NCBI RefSeq assembly: GCF_003860135.1
Contig: NZ_RQYN01000036.1
Coordinates: forward strand, 1-41,934
Source: Tannerella forsythia
Lineage (GTDB): Bacteria > Bacteroidota > Bacteroidia > Bacteroidales > Tannerellaceae
Direction: 5' to 3'
Length of the DNA stretch: 41,934 bases
The first letter of the stretch is position 1. Every line of letters begins with the position of its first letter. The notes under the pieces are model-generated. The model did not search any database and was not told where the DNA came from. It was given only the letters and a program-made list of their open reading frames with translations. The position numbers and the translations under genes were made by a program. This document shows, in pieces, positions 31,104 to 40,217 of this stretch.

Positions 31104-33458
31104 ATGAGGATCCTCTTATTTACATTATATATATGTCTGTTCGGTGCGGAAGCGGTGGCGCAGAACAAATATGTGTTGTCCGGAACCGTCACCGATGCCA
31201 CAGGACATCCTGTCTCGATGGCGACCGTCGCGATTGAGCATACTTCGCAGGGAGCGTTTACCGACGACAAGGGACATTATACCTTGGAACTCTTGGCCGG
31301 GAAGCATATCGTTGTCGTATCTTCGGTCGGATATAAAACAGAGAGGAAGGAATTGAACATCCGAAAAAACACGAAGCAGGATTTTACGCTCGAAGAAAAT
31401 ACTGTGGTTCTGAAAGCCGTGGAGGTCTACGGCAAGACACAGGCCCAACAGGTCCGAGAGGGAGTCTATGCCGCCAATGCGCTTGATGTGAAGCCGCTTA
31501 CCAATACGATTCACAACCTGAATACGCTGGTCAACCGTACCACGGGCGTCAAAGTGCGCGAAGAGGGCGGGGTAGGGTCCGATTTCGAGCTGTCGGTCAA
31601 CGGTCTTTCGGGTAACTCCGTGCGGTATTTTATCGACGGAGTACCGATGAGCGCCAAAGGGCGCGGCATATCGCTGGCTAATTTGCCGGTCAATATCATC
31701 GACCGGGTAGAGATATACAAAGGAGTGGTGCCTTCGCATCTGGGAGGCGATGCCTTGGGGGGCGCGATTAACGTCATCACTCGAAAGGAGCGAAAAAACT
31801 ACCTCGACGTGTCGTACGGTGTGGGATCGTTTCATACGCATAAGGCCGATTTGTTCGGGCAATATGTGATGCCGAAGAGCGGTATTGTGATCCGTCCCGT
31901 CGTCGGGATGAATTATTCCAAGAACGATTACCTGATGAAAGGCGTCGAGTTGTGGGACGAGACCGAGCGACGCTTCCGGCCGTTCGACCGCAAGCGCTTC
32001 CATGACGATTATTTCTCGGTGCTGACACAGCTCGAAGCCGGGGTTACGCATCGCCCGTGGGCCGATGAATTTTTCCTTTCGGGATCGTTCTCGTCCGTAC
32101 ACAAGCAGTTGCAGACCGGTTCGATTCAAAGCATCGTATACGGCAAGGCCGAGCGCGAATCGGAAGCATGGAACGTCTCGGCACGGTATATGAAGAACGA
32201 TTTTCTGTTGCCCGGTCTCAATGCCAACCTTTCCGTATCGCACACGTGGGACCATGCGCTGACGACCGACACGGCATTCCGCAAATACAACTGGGACGGC
32301 ACCTATATCGAATCGTCGCGCAACGAAATCACGGGGCGTGACCGTACACGCCGGCATAACAAACGGCCGCTGACGACCGTGCGCGCCGGGTTCGATTACC
32401 GCATCGACGCGCGTCATGGTCTTAATCTGAATTATTTGATGAACCGCACGGGCAATGAACGATACGACGAGATCGATACCGACTTCGAACCGTCGAACGA
32501 TATTTTTACGAAGCATATTTTGGGGCTTTCGTATAATCAGCGCCTCCTGAACGATCGTTGGCAAAACTCGTTCTTCGTGAAGAACTATACGAATTATTTG
32601 AATGTCACCCAGCAGGATTTGCCGTGGATTACCGGCTCGCGCGAGAAACAGGGCGCTTCGACAAAAAACTATACGGGCTACGGACTGGCCACGCGCTATG
32701 GTTTCGGCGAAGGCTTGTCGCTCAAGGCTTCGTACGAACACAGCATGCGTCTGCCGTTGGCACGCGAATTGCTGGGCAACGGCACGACCGTCTATGCCAA
32801 CTTGCAGCTAAAGCCCGAGAGCAGCGACAATTACAACCTCGGACTGTTCGGCACGCTGAATCCCGCGCCCGGTCATCAGCTGTTTTACGAAGTGAACGGC
32901 TTTTTCCGCGACGTGAAAGACTATATCCGCGCCGTAATTTCCGAGGCCGAAGGACTGAGCCAGTACGACAATGTGGCCAGCGTGGCCATTAAAGGCATTG
33001 AGAGCGAAGTAAGATATACGTACGACGACTGGTTGCAGGTGATTGCCAACGGCAGCTACGAAGACGCCCGAAGCATGACGCGCTATTACCCCGACGGCAA
33101 GGAGATGATTACGTACAAAAACCGTGTGCCGAATCGGCCGTGGCTGTTCGGCAACGCGGAGGTGAACGTGAAGAAGCGCGACTTTCTGCTGAAAAAGAGT
33201 ACGCTGCGCGCAGGCTATCACTTCGAGTATGTGCATTGGTTTTTCCTGACGTGGGAAGGATACGGCAGCCTTGCGAGCAAGTCGCGTATCCCGTCGCAAT
33301 ATTTGCACAACGTGTCGCTTTCGATGTCGTTCGATAACGACAAATACAACGTGTCTGTTACCTGTAACAACCTGTTCGATCGTTTGGCTTACGATAACTT
33401 TAAGTTGCAGAAGCCCGGCCGGTCGTTCTTTTGCAAATTCAGAATATTTATCAACTAA
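31104..33458 (+). CDS. B12-riboswitch-controlled TonB-dependent receptor 1 (BtuB/XusA-like)
   Basis: A 784-residue outer-membrane receptor: signal peptide (MRILLFTLYICLFGAEAVAQ), carboxypeptidase-regulatory-like domain (about 22-105), plug domain (NGLSGNSVRYFIDGVPMS, then DRVEIYKGVVPSHLGGDALGGAINVITRK) and a beta-barrel ending in KFRIFIN. An upstream in-frame ATG at 31074 adds ten residues; I prefer 31104 because it starts a clean signal peptide. Control by a cobalamin riboswitch points to a corrinoid or cobalt-chelate substrate, yet the next genes (DUF4374, PepSY) look like a siderophore system. No btuFCD or corrinoid-binding BtuG gene is nearby. Confidence 0.9.
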   Translation: MRILLFTLYICLFGAEAVAQNKYVLSGTVTDATGHPVSMATVAIEHTSQGAFTDDKGHYTLELLAGKHIVVVSSVGYKTERKELNIRKNTKQDFTLEENTVVLKAVEVYGKTQAQQVREGVYAANALDVKPLTNTIHNLNTLVNRTTGVKVREEGGVGSDFELSVNGLSGNSVRYFIDGVPMSAKGRGISLANLPVNIIDRVEIYKGVVPSHLGGDALGGAINVITRKERKNYLDVSYGVGSFHTHKADLFGQYVMPKSGIVIRPVVGMNYSKNDYLMKGVELWDETERRFRPFDRKRFHDDYFSVLTQLEAGVTHRPWADEFFLSGSFSSVHKQLQTGSIQSIVYGKAERESEAWNVSARYMKNDFLLPGLNANLSVSHTWDHALTTDTAFRKYNWDGTYIESSRNEITGRDRTRRHNKRPLTTVRAGFDYRIDARHGLNLNYLMNRTGNERYDEIDTDFEPSNDIFTKHILGLSYNQRLLNDRWQNSFFVKNYTNYLNVTQQDLPWITGSREKQGASTKNYTGYGLATRYGFGEGLSLKASYEHSMRLPLARELLGNGTTVYANLQLKPESSDNYNLGLFGTLNPAPGHQLFYEVNGFFRDVKDYIRAVISEAEGLSQYDNVASVAIKGIESEVRYTYDDWLQVIANGSYEDARSMTRYYPDGKEMITYKNRVPNRPWLFGNAEVNVKKRDFLLKKSTLRAGYHFEYVHWFFLTWEGYGSLASKSRIPSQYLHNVSLSMSFDNDKYNVSVTCNNLFDRLAYDNFKLQKPGRSFFCKFRIFIN

Positions 33459-33485
33459 TTATAATTTTACATTGAACAAAACAGA

Positions 33486-34763
33486 ATGAAAACAATTCGA
33501 TTTTATGTATGGATGCTGTTCGCAGCATTGACAAGCGTAACTTTTACGGCGTGTGAGGACGATAAACCTGCGCCGAAACCCGAACCCGATCCACTGTTGG
33601 AATCTCATTTCGATATTTGGGTATCGATTGGTGAGAATGCCGGGATGGGCTCTGCCGGAACTTTATTGGTGCAAAACACGAAATCGCTCGACGCCAAGGA
33701 GCAGATTAATTTTGTGAATACCGGAGCCGATGTAACGGCTAAACTGTATCAGGAAGCCATTATCAAAGGTGCTTATTATTATCAGGTTCCTAAAGAAAAA
33801 AATCGTTTCGGGAAATATCAGATTGTAGGCAGCAAAGTGAAAACCATTGCGGAGTTTCCGTTTCAGAAGAATACGTTGAAAGACCGCCGTTATACGCATG
33901 CGTGGGTCGATGATCATACGCTGGTGTTGATGGCTGCTAACGGAAAAGCCGATAAGGTGATCTGGATCAAGGTAAATACGGACCAGATGAAGATTATTGC
34001 CGAAGGCGAACTGAATCTGCCGAAATTGCAGGGAAAAGCCGGTAAACCGGGCAAATTCAGCACATCGGGAATTGCCAGCTTCAGAAAGAGTGACGGAAAA
34101 ATCCTGTATTCATATCTGGATAACAACGATAAGGTACGTTTCTACATGGCTTTTATTAATCCGGCCGATATGTCGGTAGAGAAGACCGTGATGGAAGACC
34201 GTGCCGAGTTTATGGCCGGAACGGCTTACGGCGAACTTTTACAGAGAAAGAGTTTCTTTACGCCCGAAGGCGATTACTACCTGGCTTGCAACACCGTACT
34301 GAAAGGGGCAAAGAGCTACACCCAACAATATGGTTCATTGTTACGTATTAAGAAAGGAGCGACCGATTTCGACAAGAGCTACAAAGGATATAATTATCCG
34401 AAAGGAAAAATCGTAACCGTCGATTATATGGGCAATGAAAAGGCACTGCTTTACATTCAGGATCCCGAACATACAGGAGTAGAAAACTGGGGAGATGACT
34501 ATAACTGCTACTACGCCGTCCTCGATTTGAAGACCGACAAAGTAGAAGAGATCAAGCATGATGGTAAAGTGTTGCCTTACAGCAGCGGTACGTTCTCGCA
34601 GCGTTCAATCGTGTTGGGCGACAAAGCGTATATTGGTGTGAATCCGAAAAACGAGCAGCCTTGTGTATATATCTACGATATCAAAACGGGTAAGGTAACG
34701 AAAGGCTTGACGATTGCCAAAGGGTATCTGTTCGGTCGTATCGTGGCATTGAAAGATAAATAA
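33486..34763 (+). CDS. DUF4374 surface lipoprotein (XusB-like propeller)
   Basis: A 425-residue lipoprotein: lipobox Cys23 followed by Glu-Asp-Asp, the acidic signal for surface export in Bacteroidota, then a Pro-rich linker and a beta-propeller-like body. DUF4374 includes, as I recall, XusB of Bacteroides thetaiotaomicron, a cell-surface lipoprotein that binds siderophores for the receptor XusA. Here it follows the receptor by 27 bases and precedes a PepSY protein, the same three-gene order type as Xus. It probably captures the ligand (metal chelate or corrinoid) and hands it to receptor 1. Confidence 0.82.
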   Translation: MKTIRFYVWMLFAALTSVTFTACEDDKPAPKPEPDPLLESHFDIWVSIGENAGMGSAGTLLVQNTKSLDAKEQINFVNTGADVTAKLYQEAIIKGAYYYQVPKEKNRFGKYQIVGSKVKTIAEFPFQKNTLKDRRYTHAWVDDHTLVLMAANGKADKVIWIKVNTDQMKIIAEGELNLPKLQGKAGKPGKFSTSGIASFRKSDGKILYSYLDNNDKVRFYMAFINPADMSVEKTVMEDRAEFMAGTAYGELLQRKSFFTPEGDYYLACNTVLKGAKSYTQQYGSLLRIKKGATDFDKSYKGYNYPKGKIVTVDYMGNEKALLYIQDPEHTGVENWGDDYNCYYAVLDLKTDKVEEIKHDGKVLPYSSGTFSQRSIVLGDKAYIGVNPKNEQPCVYIYDIKTGKVTKGLTIAKGYLFGRIVALKDK

Positions 34764-34822
34764 GAGTTCATATCCATGTAGCAAGTAGTAATGTATCAAA
34801 GAGGCAACGTATTCTTTACACG

Positions 34823-34864
34823 CTACTTTGACTACTTTGACTACTTTAACTACTTTGACTACTT
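34823..34864 (+). repeat. 9-bp tandem repeat before the first PepSY gene
   Basis: CTACTTTGA units at 34823, 34832, 34841 (as CTACTTTAA), 34850 and a partial one at 34859. It lies 17 bases before the PepSY start codon within the 118-base gap, so changes in copy number would alter the leader of that gene but not its frame. Confidence 0.8.
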
Positions 34865-34881
34865 AATAAAACTGTATCGAA

Positions 34882-36345
34882 ATGAAGAAGGTAAAGGCGT
34901 TTTTCTTTTCCGTTCACCGGATATTCGGGACAATAGTCTGCGTATTCTTTTTTATGTGGTTCGTGTCGGGGCTGGTATTGATTTACCATCCGTTCCCGAA
35001 CGTGACCGGGCAACAGTTGCGCGAACGGATGGAGCCGTTGCCTTCTTCATTGCCCGATGTGGAGGCCGTGTTAGCGCGTCTGCCCGAGCCCGCCTCGAAT
35101 GTCGAGGCGGTCAGTGTGCGTCAGTTTCAGGGGCAGACGCTCTTCACCATCGAGACGGAAGACAGCACTTATGTGCGTTGCGCCGACACGTTGCAGACAG
35201 TTAGGCCCGTTACGCGTGAAACGATCGACGCCGTCGCACGACGGTGGGTCGATGCCGAGCCTGTGCGTGTCGACACGTTGCATAAACGCGACATCTGGAT
35301 CATGTACTCGCGCTACCTGAGCGAGATGCCGATCTGCAAATTTTATTACGACGATGCCGAGAAGCATGAGCTGTACATCGCTTCCCGCACGGGAGAAGTG
35401 TTGCAGTTTACCACCGCCCGTCAGCGGTTCTGGGCGTTTCTCGGAGCCATCCCGCATAAGTTTTACCTGCCTGTGCTTCGCCAACATACCGACGCATGGG
35501 TCTGGTCGCTCACCATTGGTGGGATTATTGCGCTCATTGCCGCTCTGTCCGGGTTATATGCGGGCATATACATTTTATATAAGCGTTACAAGTCACGCGG
35601 CAAATTCGGCAGTCCGTATAAGAAACACTGGTATAAGTGGCATCATATCAGCGGACTGATTTTCGGCGTTTTTCTTGTTACGTTCGCTTTCAGCGGCGCG
35701 ATGGCTTTGCAGCGCATTCCGCAGTGGGTCATCAAGACGCATGGCGACTATCGCGTCAGCGACGCGAAGTTTCGGGGGCGTCCGCTTCCGGTCGAACGTT
35801 ATGCGCTCGATTACCGCCTTCTCGCGAAGGCTTATCCCGAGCTGAAAACGGTTGAATGGTCGCATTTCCGCGATGTCCCCGTCTATGACGTGGAAACGGC
35901 CGATCGTACGGTCAGCATCGATGCTTCGGGCACTGACGTGAAAGAGTTGAACCTGACCGACAAGCAGATTGCAAAGGCTGTGCGCCATATTCACGGTGAA
36001 GAGTCGGCGCTTACGGTTTCGCTTATCGACACGTACGAAGAGTATTACCTCTCGCGAAGCGGTCGATTACCTTTGCCTGCGTATAAGGTGGAGGTCGATA
36101 ATGCGGATCGCAGCCTCTATTATGTCGATCCGGCTACGGGCGAGTTTCGTTATTTGAACCGTGCTCGCAAAGCCAAAAAATGGGTGTTCAGCGGGTTGCA
36201 CTACCTGAATATTCATTGGTTAGTGGAACGTCCGGTCTTGTGGACAATCGCTATTTGGACGTTGTGCCTTGGTGGAGCGTATGTGTCGCTGTCCGGTATC
36301 TGGCTGGGCATCAAATATCTTCGGCGAAAGATGAGGAGAATTTAA
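34882..36345 (+). CDS. PepSY-domain inner-membrane protein 1 (XusC-like)
   Basis: A 487-residue PepSY-associated transmembrane protein with four main hydrophobic segments: one at the N-terminus with a conserved His (SVHRIFGTIVCVFFFMWFVSG), a pair around 205-275 (with KWHHISGLIFGVFLVTFAFSG) and one near the C-terminus (LWTIAIWTLCLGGAYVSLSG). Periplasmic PepSY domains lie between them. Conserved His residues in the helices suggest haem b binding and trans-membrane electron transfer, as proposed for PepSY reductases of siderophore systems. It likely reduces the incoming metal chelate in the periplasm. A paralog at 40218-41690 follows receptor 2. Confidence 0.87.
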   Translation: MKKVKAFFFSVHRIFGTIVCVFFFMWFVSGLVLIYHPFPNVTGQQLRERMEPLPSSLPDVEAVLARLPEPASNVEAVSVRQFQGQTLFTIETEDSTYVRCADTLQTVRPVTRETIDAVARRWVDAEPVRVDTLHKRDIWIMYSRYLSEMPICKFYYDDAEKHELYIASRTGEVLQFTTARQRFWAFLGAIPHKFYLPVLRQHTDAWVWSLTIGGIIALIAALSGLYAGIYILYKRYKSRGKFGSPYKKHWYKWHHISGLIFGVFLVTFAFSGAMALQRIPQWVIKTHGDYRVSDAKFRGRPLPVERYALDYRLLAKAYPELKTVEWSHFRDVPVYDVETADRTVSIDASGTDVKELNLTDKQIAKAVRHIHGEESALTVSLIDTYEEYYLSRSGRLPLPAYKVEVDNADRSLYYVDPATGEFRYLNRARKAKKWVFSGLHYLNIHWLVERPVLWTIAIWTLCLGGAYVSLSGIWLGIKYLRRKMRRI

Positions 36346-36406
36346 TTGTTTATTGTCAAGGGTTGATGGTTAAGGCTTTGCTTTTTATTTTTCGTTCTTA
36401 ACTATT

Positions 36407-36460
36407 AATTTTTCACTTTTCACTTTTAATTTTTCACTTTTCACTTTTAGTTTTTCACTT
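36407..36460 (+). repeat. 21-bp direct repeat before the cbiK-like gene
   Basis: A pyrimidine-rich 21-bp unit (AATTTTTCACTTTTCACTTTT) occurs at 36407-36427 and 36428-36448, with a partial third copy to 36460. It fills much of the 131-base gap between PepSY 1 and cbiK. Low-complexity repeats of this type are common in intergenic DNA of Bacteroidales; no function is evident. Confidence 0.75.
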
Positions 36461-36476
36461 ATAAATAAGAAAGATA

Positions 36477-37412
36477 ATGAAAACGTATTTATTGATGGGT
36501 ATGCTTATGGTAATGAGTATATGCAAGGCGCATGAGGGAAGGAACTTCGTTCATTCCGACATGCTGAAAACGATGTCGGAAAACGACAAGGCGGCGATCG
36601 TAATGGTTTATTTCGGTACGACGCACGATGACACACGCGCTCTGACGATCGATCGTTTGACGGCACAAGTGCAGGAAACGTTTCCCGATTTTAAGGTGCG
36701 CGAAGCGTATACGTCGCGCACGGTGATTCAACGTCTCGCCAAAAGAGACATTGCGAAAAAGACACCGCTCCAAGAGCTCGACTGGTTGAAAAGACACGGC
36801 TACACGCATGTGATCGTACAGCCTACGACGCTGATCGAAGGCGTTGAAATGGAAGCCTTGCGTCGCGAGGTAGCCGGCGTATCGGGCGATTTTAAGGATA
36901 TCCGCGTAGGGACGCCGTTGTTGTACGCTCCCGATGACTACCGGACAGTAGCAGCCACGCTCGGCGGCTCCGAGTCGGAGAAGGGTCGGGCTGTCGTATG
37001 GGTCGGTCACGGAACGTATATGCCCGCCACGGCACAATATGCCATGCTGGGCGATGTGATGAAGGCCGAAGGAAACGAGCATCATTTCGTCGTGACGCTC
37101 GAAGGCTACCCGATGCTTTCCGATACCGAAGCGCGGATCAAGAAGAGCGGGGCCGAACGTGTGCTATTATGTCCGCTCATGTTCGTAGCCGGCGACCATG
37201 CGAAGAACGATATAGCCGGCGATATGAAAGAAGAACTTGAAGCCAAAGGCTATCAGGTAGAAACAATACTGAAAGGATTGGGAGAATATGACGGTATTCG
37301 TGCCGTATTTATCGATCATATCCGCTTCAGTCTGCATCATAAGATGACGGATATCGTAGAAAGAAAAAAGATCTATGCGACGCCCGGGTACGAATACCGG
37401 CACGACGAATAG
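36477..37412 (+). CDS. cbiK: Exported CbiK-type sirohydrochlorin cobaltochelatase
   Basis: A 311-residue protein of the CbiK chelatase family (anaerobic B12 pathway; inserts Co2+ into sirohydrochlorin). The metal ligands are recognisable: His178 (VGHGTYMP), Glu209 (VTLEGYP) and His241 (AGDHAKND), matching the His/Glu/His set of Salmonella CbiK. An N-terminal signal peptide (about residues 1-18, ending CKA) indicates export to the periplasm, as known for CbiKP of Desulfovibrio. Tetrapyrrole synthesis is cytoplasmic, so an exported chelatase presumably binds, loads or unloads a metal or tetrapyrrole arriving through the outer membrane. It lies between two receptor/PepSY sets and 17 bases before a second B12 riboswitch. 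Confidence 0.9.
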   Translation: MKTYLLMGMLMVMSICKAHEGRNFVHSDMLKTMSENDKAAIVMVYFGTTHDDTRALTIDRLTAQVQETFPDFKVREAYTSRTVIQRLAKRDIAKKTPLQELDWLKRHGYTHVIVQPTTLIEGVEMEALRREVAGVSGDFKDIRVGTPLLYAPDDYRTVAATLGGSESEKGRAVVWVGHGTYMPATAQYAMLGDVMKAEGNEHHFVVTLEGYPMLSDTEARIKKSGAERVLLCPLMFVAGDHAKNDIAGDMKEELEAKGYQVETILKGLGEYDGIRAVFIDHIRFSLHHKMTDIVERKKIYATPGYEYRHDE

Positions 37413-37428
37413 AGAGCCTATAAAACCG

Positions 37429-37593
37429 TTTGTATCGGTGCAAGTAATTGCTTAAAAGGGAATCCGGTGTGAATCCGGAGCTGTCCCCGCAGCTGTAAGT
37501 TCCATGAGCAACGAAAACGAAGGATACCACTGGCACGCCATAAAGCCGGGAAGGTTCGTTTTCGGGAACAAGTCAGAAGACCTGCCGTACAAA
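37429..37593 (+). promoter_or_regulatory. Cobalamin (B12) riboswitch 2
   Basis: A textbook cobalamin aptamer: AAAGGGAATCCGGTGTGAAT then CCGGAGCTGTCCCCGCAGC from about 37455, and the B12 box AGTCAGAAGACCTGCCG at 37571-37587. The terminal stem is TTTGTA (37429-37434) with TACAAA (37588-37593). I find no Bacteroides promoter in the 16 bases between cbiK and the aptamer, so it may regulate an internal part of the transcript from riboswitch 1. From 37594 to 37757 no gene or clear hairpin platform was identified. Confidence 0.94.
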
Positions 37594-37757
37594 TAGATAA
37601 CATCAGATAGCTTTCGGGTAGAAAAGCGAATGAGGAAAAAATGCGTCCGTAGCGTATGCCGGACCACACTTCATATTCTTCACCATTCGACGCCACACGC
37701 CGAAGCTATGCTATGCAGAATAAAAGAAAACAGTTATTTTAATAGTATTAGTTTTTT

Positions 37758-40100
37758 ATGAGAATCAAAAGTATTACGTTATGTGCTGTGCTTTTCGGTG
37801 CGTTATGTACCGCGCAGGCACAGGACCAGAAAGGTTACACGAACTTTCAGGACACCACCTTTCATCTCGACGAAGTTTCGATAACGGGGGCTCAGCAAAA
37901 GAAAGTATCCGTGATGAAACTCGACGTGCCGGCGTCGTTTCTGCCGGTATCGACCAACAGCTTGCCTTCGAAGGTGCTCGAACACCGCGGTATCCGTAAC
38001 ATTCAGGACGCTGTGCGTTTCTTGCCCGGCGTACGTGTACAAACCTCGTACGGGGCGTTTCAACAGATTTCGATCCGTGGGTTCGACCACTCCATCGTGA
38101 TGGTCGACGGGGTACGTGATGAACGTTCGTCGATCAACAACTCCTACCCGTTCATGGATCTCTCGTCGATCGAGAGCATCGAACTCCTCAAAGGGCCGGC
38201 ATCGGTGCTTTACGGACAGTCGGCCGTGGGCGGTGTACTCAACATCGTCCGTAAGGCGCCTTCTGAAAAGCAAAAAGTCGATGCGCGCATCGCTTACGGA
38301 AGTTATTACAATCTGGAGACGACGCTCGGTTTCGGAGGCAAACTTGCAGGGCCGCTCAATTATTTCGCGAACTTCAATTATCAGACGCAGGAAGGCTGGC
38401 GCGATAATGCCATGAGACGTTTGTCGGGGTATGTAGCCTTGGGAGGCAAGCTGACCCAGGCCGATGAGCTGGATATCCGTATCGCTGCTCACCGCGATTA
38501 TTATCCGACCGAAATCGGTCTCCCCGATGTGATGGCTGCCGATATTTACAACACGGCCGATAACTCGAAGTACCTCAGCAAAGGGGATATGTTGCCCGGG
38601 TTAGACCGAAAGGCCCGTTATAACAGCGAATCGGATTTTATGTATAACCGTAATTTCAACGCTTCGCTTATGTGGAAACATACGTTTAGCGATGCCGCCA
38701 AACTGATGAATAAGTTTTCGTACACGAACGACGATATCGACTATTTCGGTACCGAAGACCTGGCCTATCTGACGAGCGAAGAACCGATCTATTCCCACTA
38801 TTATATGAAAGGAAAGAAGAAAGTATATATTTCGCTCGATTCGCTTCGTTATGATTTCCCGTTGCGCTTTTCGCACATGGCGCAGACATACAACAATCAG
38901 TTGGAGCTGAACGGAAAGTTTTCGACCGGAAACATGAAGCACAATTATCTGGCGGGATATTCGCTGATTGCCCTGATTCGTGATTCATACAGCGGTTATG
39001 ACTTGGGAAAGAATGTCTATGGACCCGGTCTGACCGGACGAGGTACCGTTCGTAATCCGCACAGTATCGGCTGGATGGAAACCAATTTCGGTAAAGTCTC
39101 CGTTCAACGTACCCAAATGCACGGGTTCTACCTGCAAGACTTGGTTGAATTCAGCGATAAGCTGAAAGTGTTGCTCGCGGCACGTTACGACTTGTACAGC
39201 TATAAGCGCGTAGCCGGTGTGCCGACCATCAACGGGCAACGCAGCTACGAGATGCCGGCCGATACGCTTTTCAGTCGTGTAACGACCGGAGCGTTCACGT
39301 ATCGTATCGGTGCCGTTTATTTGCCTGTCGAGCAGCTTTCGCTCTATGCTTCGATCGGTTCGTACTTCAAACCGATTGTCAGCTTTTATCGCGACGATGT
39401 ACGCTACTTCGACCGTCACGGTAAAGAATTTTTCCCTACGAAAAACGGCAAAGTATTCGATCCCGAGCAGGGTTTCCAGATCGAAGCAGGCGCACGCTAC
39501 ACACTGGCCGAGAAGCTCGAAGCCAATGTCAGTCTGTTTTATATCAACAAAAACAATATCCAATATACGTTGGGAAACAAAGGCGATATCGTCAAAGGCG
39601 ATACGTTGGGGAAAGCGATTTTGGGGCAGGTAGGCCGTATGGACTCGAAAGGATTTGATGTCGAGCTGACGTACAAGCCGATCGTCGGAATGTCGCTGAC
39701 AGCCGGATACGGTTATACCGACGCGCGTGTGCGCGAGGTCGCCGACAATCCGTACCTCGAAAGCTACCGTCTGAAAGGAAAACAATATGCCCGCATTCCC
39801 AAACATACATTCTATATCTATGGAGACTATGAAGTGGCCGACGGGATATTGAAAGGTTGGGGAGCAAACTTCGACGTGACCTATCAGGATAAGGTCTTCC
39901 GTAATGCCGACAATACGACATCGTTCGATGCTTATTGGTTGGCTAATGCCGGCCTTTCGTACCAGATGAAGAATAACGTTCGTTTGGGATTGAATGTAAA
40001 CAACTTGTTCGATCAGGATTATTTCAATCAGTCGCTCGGTAACCAGTTTGTGCCCAGCATGCCGCGTAACTTCTTACTTTCGGCTTCGTATTCGTTTTAA
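37758..40100 (+). CDS. B12-riboswitch-controlled TonB-dependent receptor 2 (siderophore-receptor-like)
   Basis: A 780-residue receptor with signal peptide (to about residue 21, ending AQAQ), no carboxypeptidase-like extension, a plug domain (KVLEHRGIRNIQDAVRFLPGVRV, SIRGFDHSIVMVDGVRD, SIESIELLKGPASVLYGQSAVGGVLNIVRKAP) and a barrel ending in ASYSF. The plug is closest in pattern to ferric siderophore receptors of the FhuA/FpvA type, rather than BtuB. It is preceded by a B12 riboswitch and followed by the second PepSY gene. The probable substrate is a cobalt-containing chelate, by inference from regulation. Confidence 0.9.
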   Translation: MRIKSITLCAVLFGALCTAQAQDQKGYTNFQDTTFHLDEVSITGAQQKKVSVMKLDVPASFLPVSTNSLPSKVLEHRGIRNIQDAVRFLPGVRVQTSYGAFQQISIRGFDHSIVMVDGVRDERSSINNSYPFMDLSSIESIELLKGPASVLYGQSAVGGVLNIVRKAPSEKQKVDARIAYGSYYNLETTLGFGGKLAGPLNYFANFNYQTQEGWRDNAMRRLSGYVALGGKLTQADELDIRIAAHRDYYPTEIGLPDVMAADIYNTADNSKYLSKGDMLPGLDRKARYNSESDFMYNRNFNASLMWKHTFSDAAKLMNKFSYTNDDIDYFGTEDLAYLTSEEPIYSHYYMKGKKKVYISLDSLRYDFPLRFSHMAQTYNNQLELNGKFSTGNMKHNYLAGYSLIALIRDSYSGYDLGKNVYGPGLTGRGTVRNPHSIGWMETNFGKVSVQRTQMHGFYLQDLVEFSDKLKVLLAARYDLYSYKRVAGVPTINGQRSYEMPADTLFSRVTTGAFTYRIGAVYLPVEQLSLYASIGSYFKPIVSFYRDDVRYFDRHGKEFFPTKNGKVFDPEQGFQIEAGARYTLAEKLEANVSLFYINKNNIQYTLGNKGDIVKGDTLGKAILGQVGRMDSKGFDVELTYKPIVGMSLTAGYGYTDARVREVADNPYLESYRLKGKQYARIPKHTFYIYGDYEVADGILKGWGANFDVTYQDKVFRNADNTTSFDAYWLANAGLSYQMKNNVRLGLNVNNLFDQDYFNQSLGNQFVPSMPRNFLLSASYSF

Positions 40101-40217
40101 ATGGACAACGTAAAACGCATAACCCATTCTTTACTCTGAAGAGAGGTGGCGGTATCGGAGTTTTCGGCACTGCCGCTTCTTCTTCTTTTGTTTCATTCAT
40201 ATCATAATTCAAACACC

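Noticed and set aside
31125-32741. 538-codon open frame on the minus strand inside TonB receptor 1
   Set aside because: It lies antisense to a clear receptor gene with plug and barrel motifs; GC-rich codon structure produces such shadows.
36407-36460. Operator or riboswitch for cbiK
   Set aside because: Low-complexity pyrimidine-rich repeats with no stable stem; typical intergenic filler in this group.
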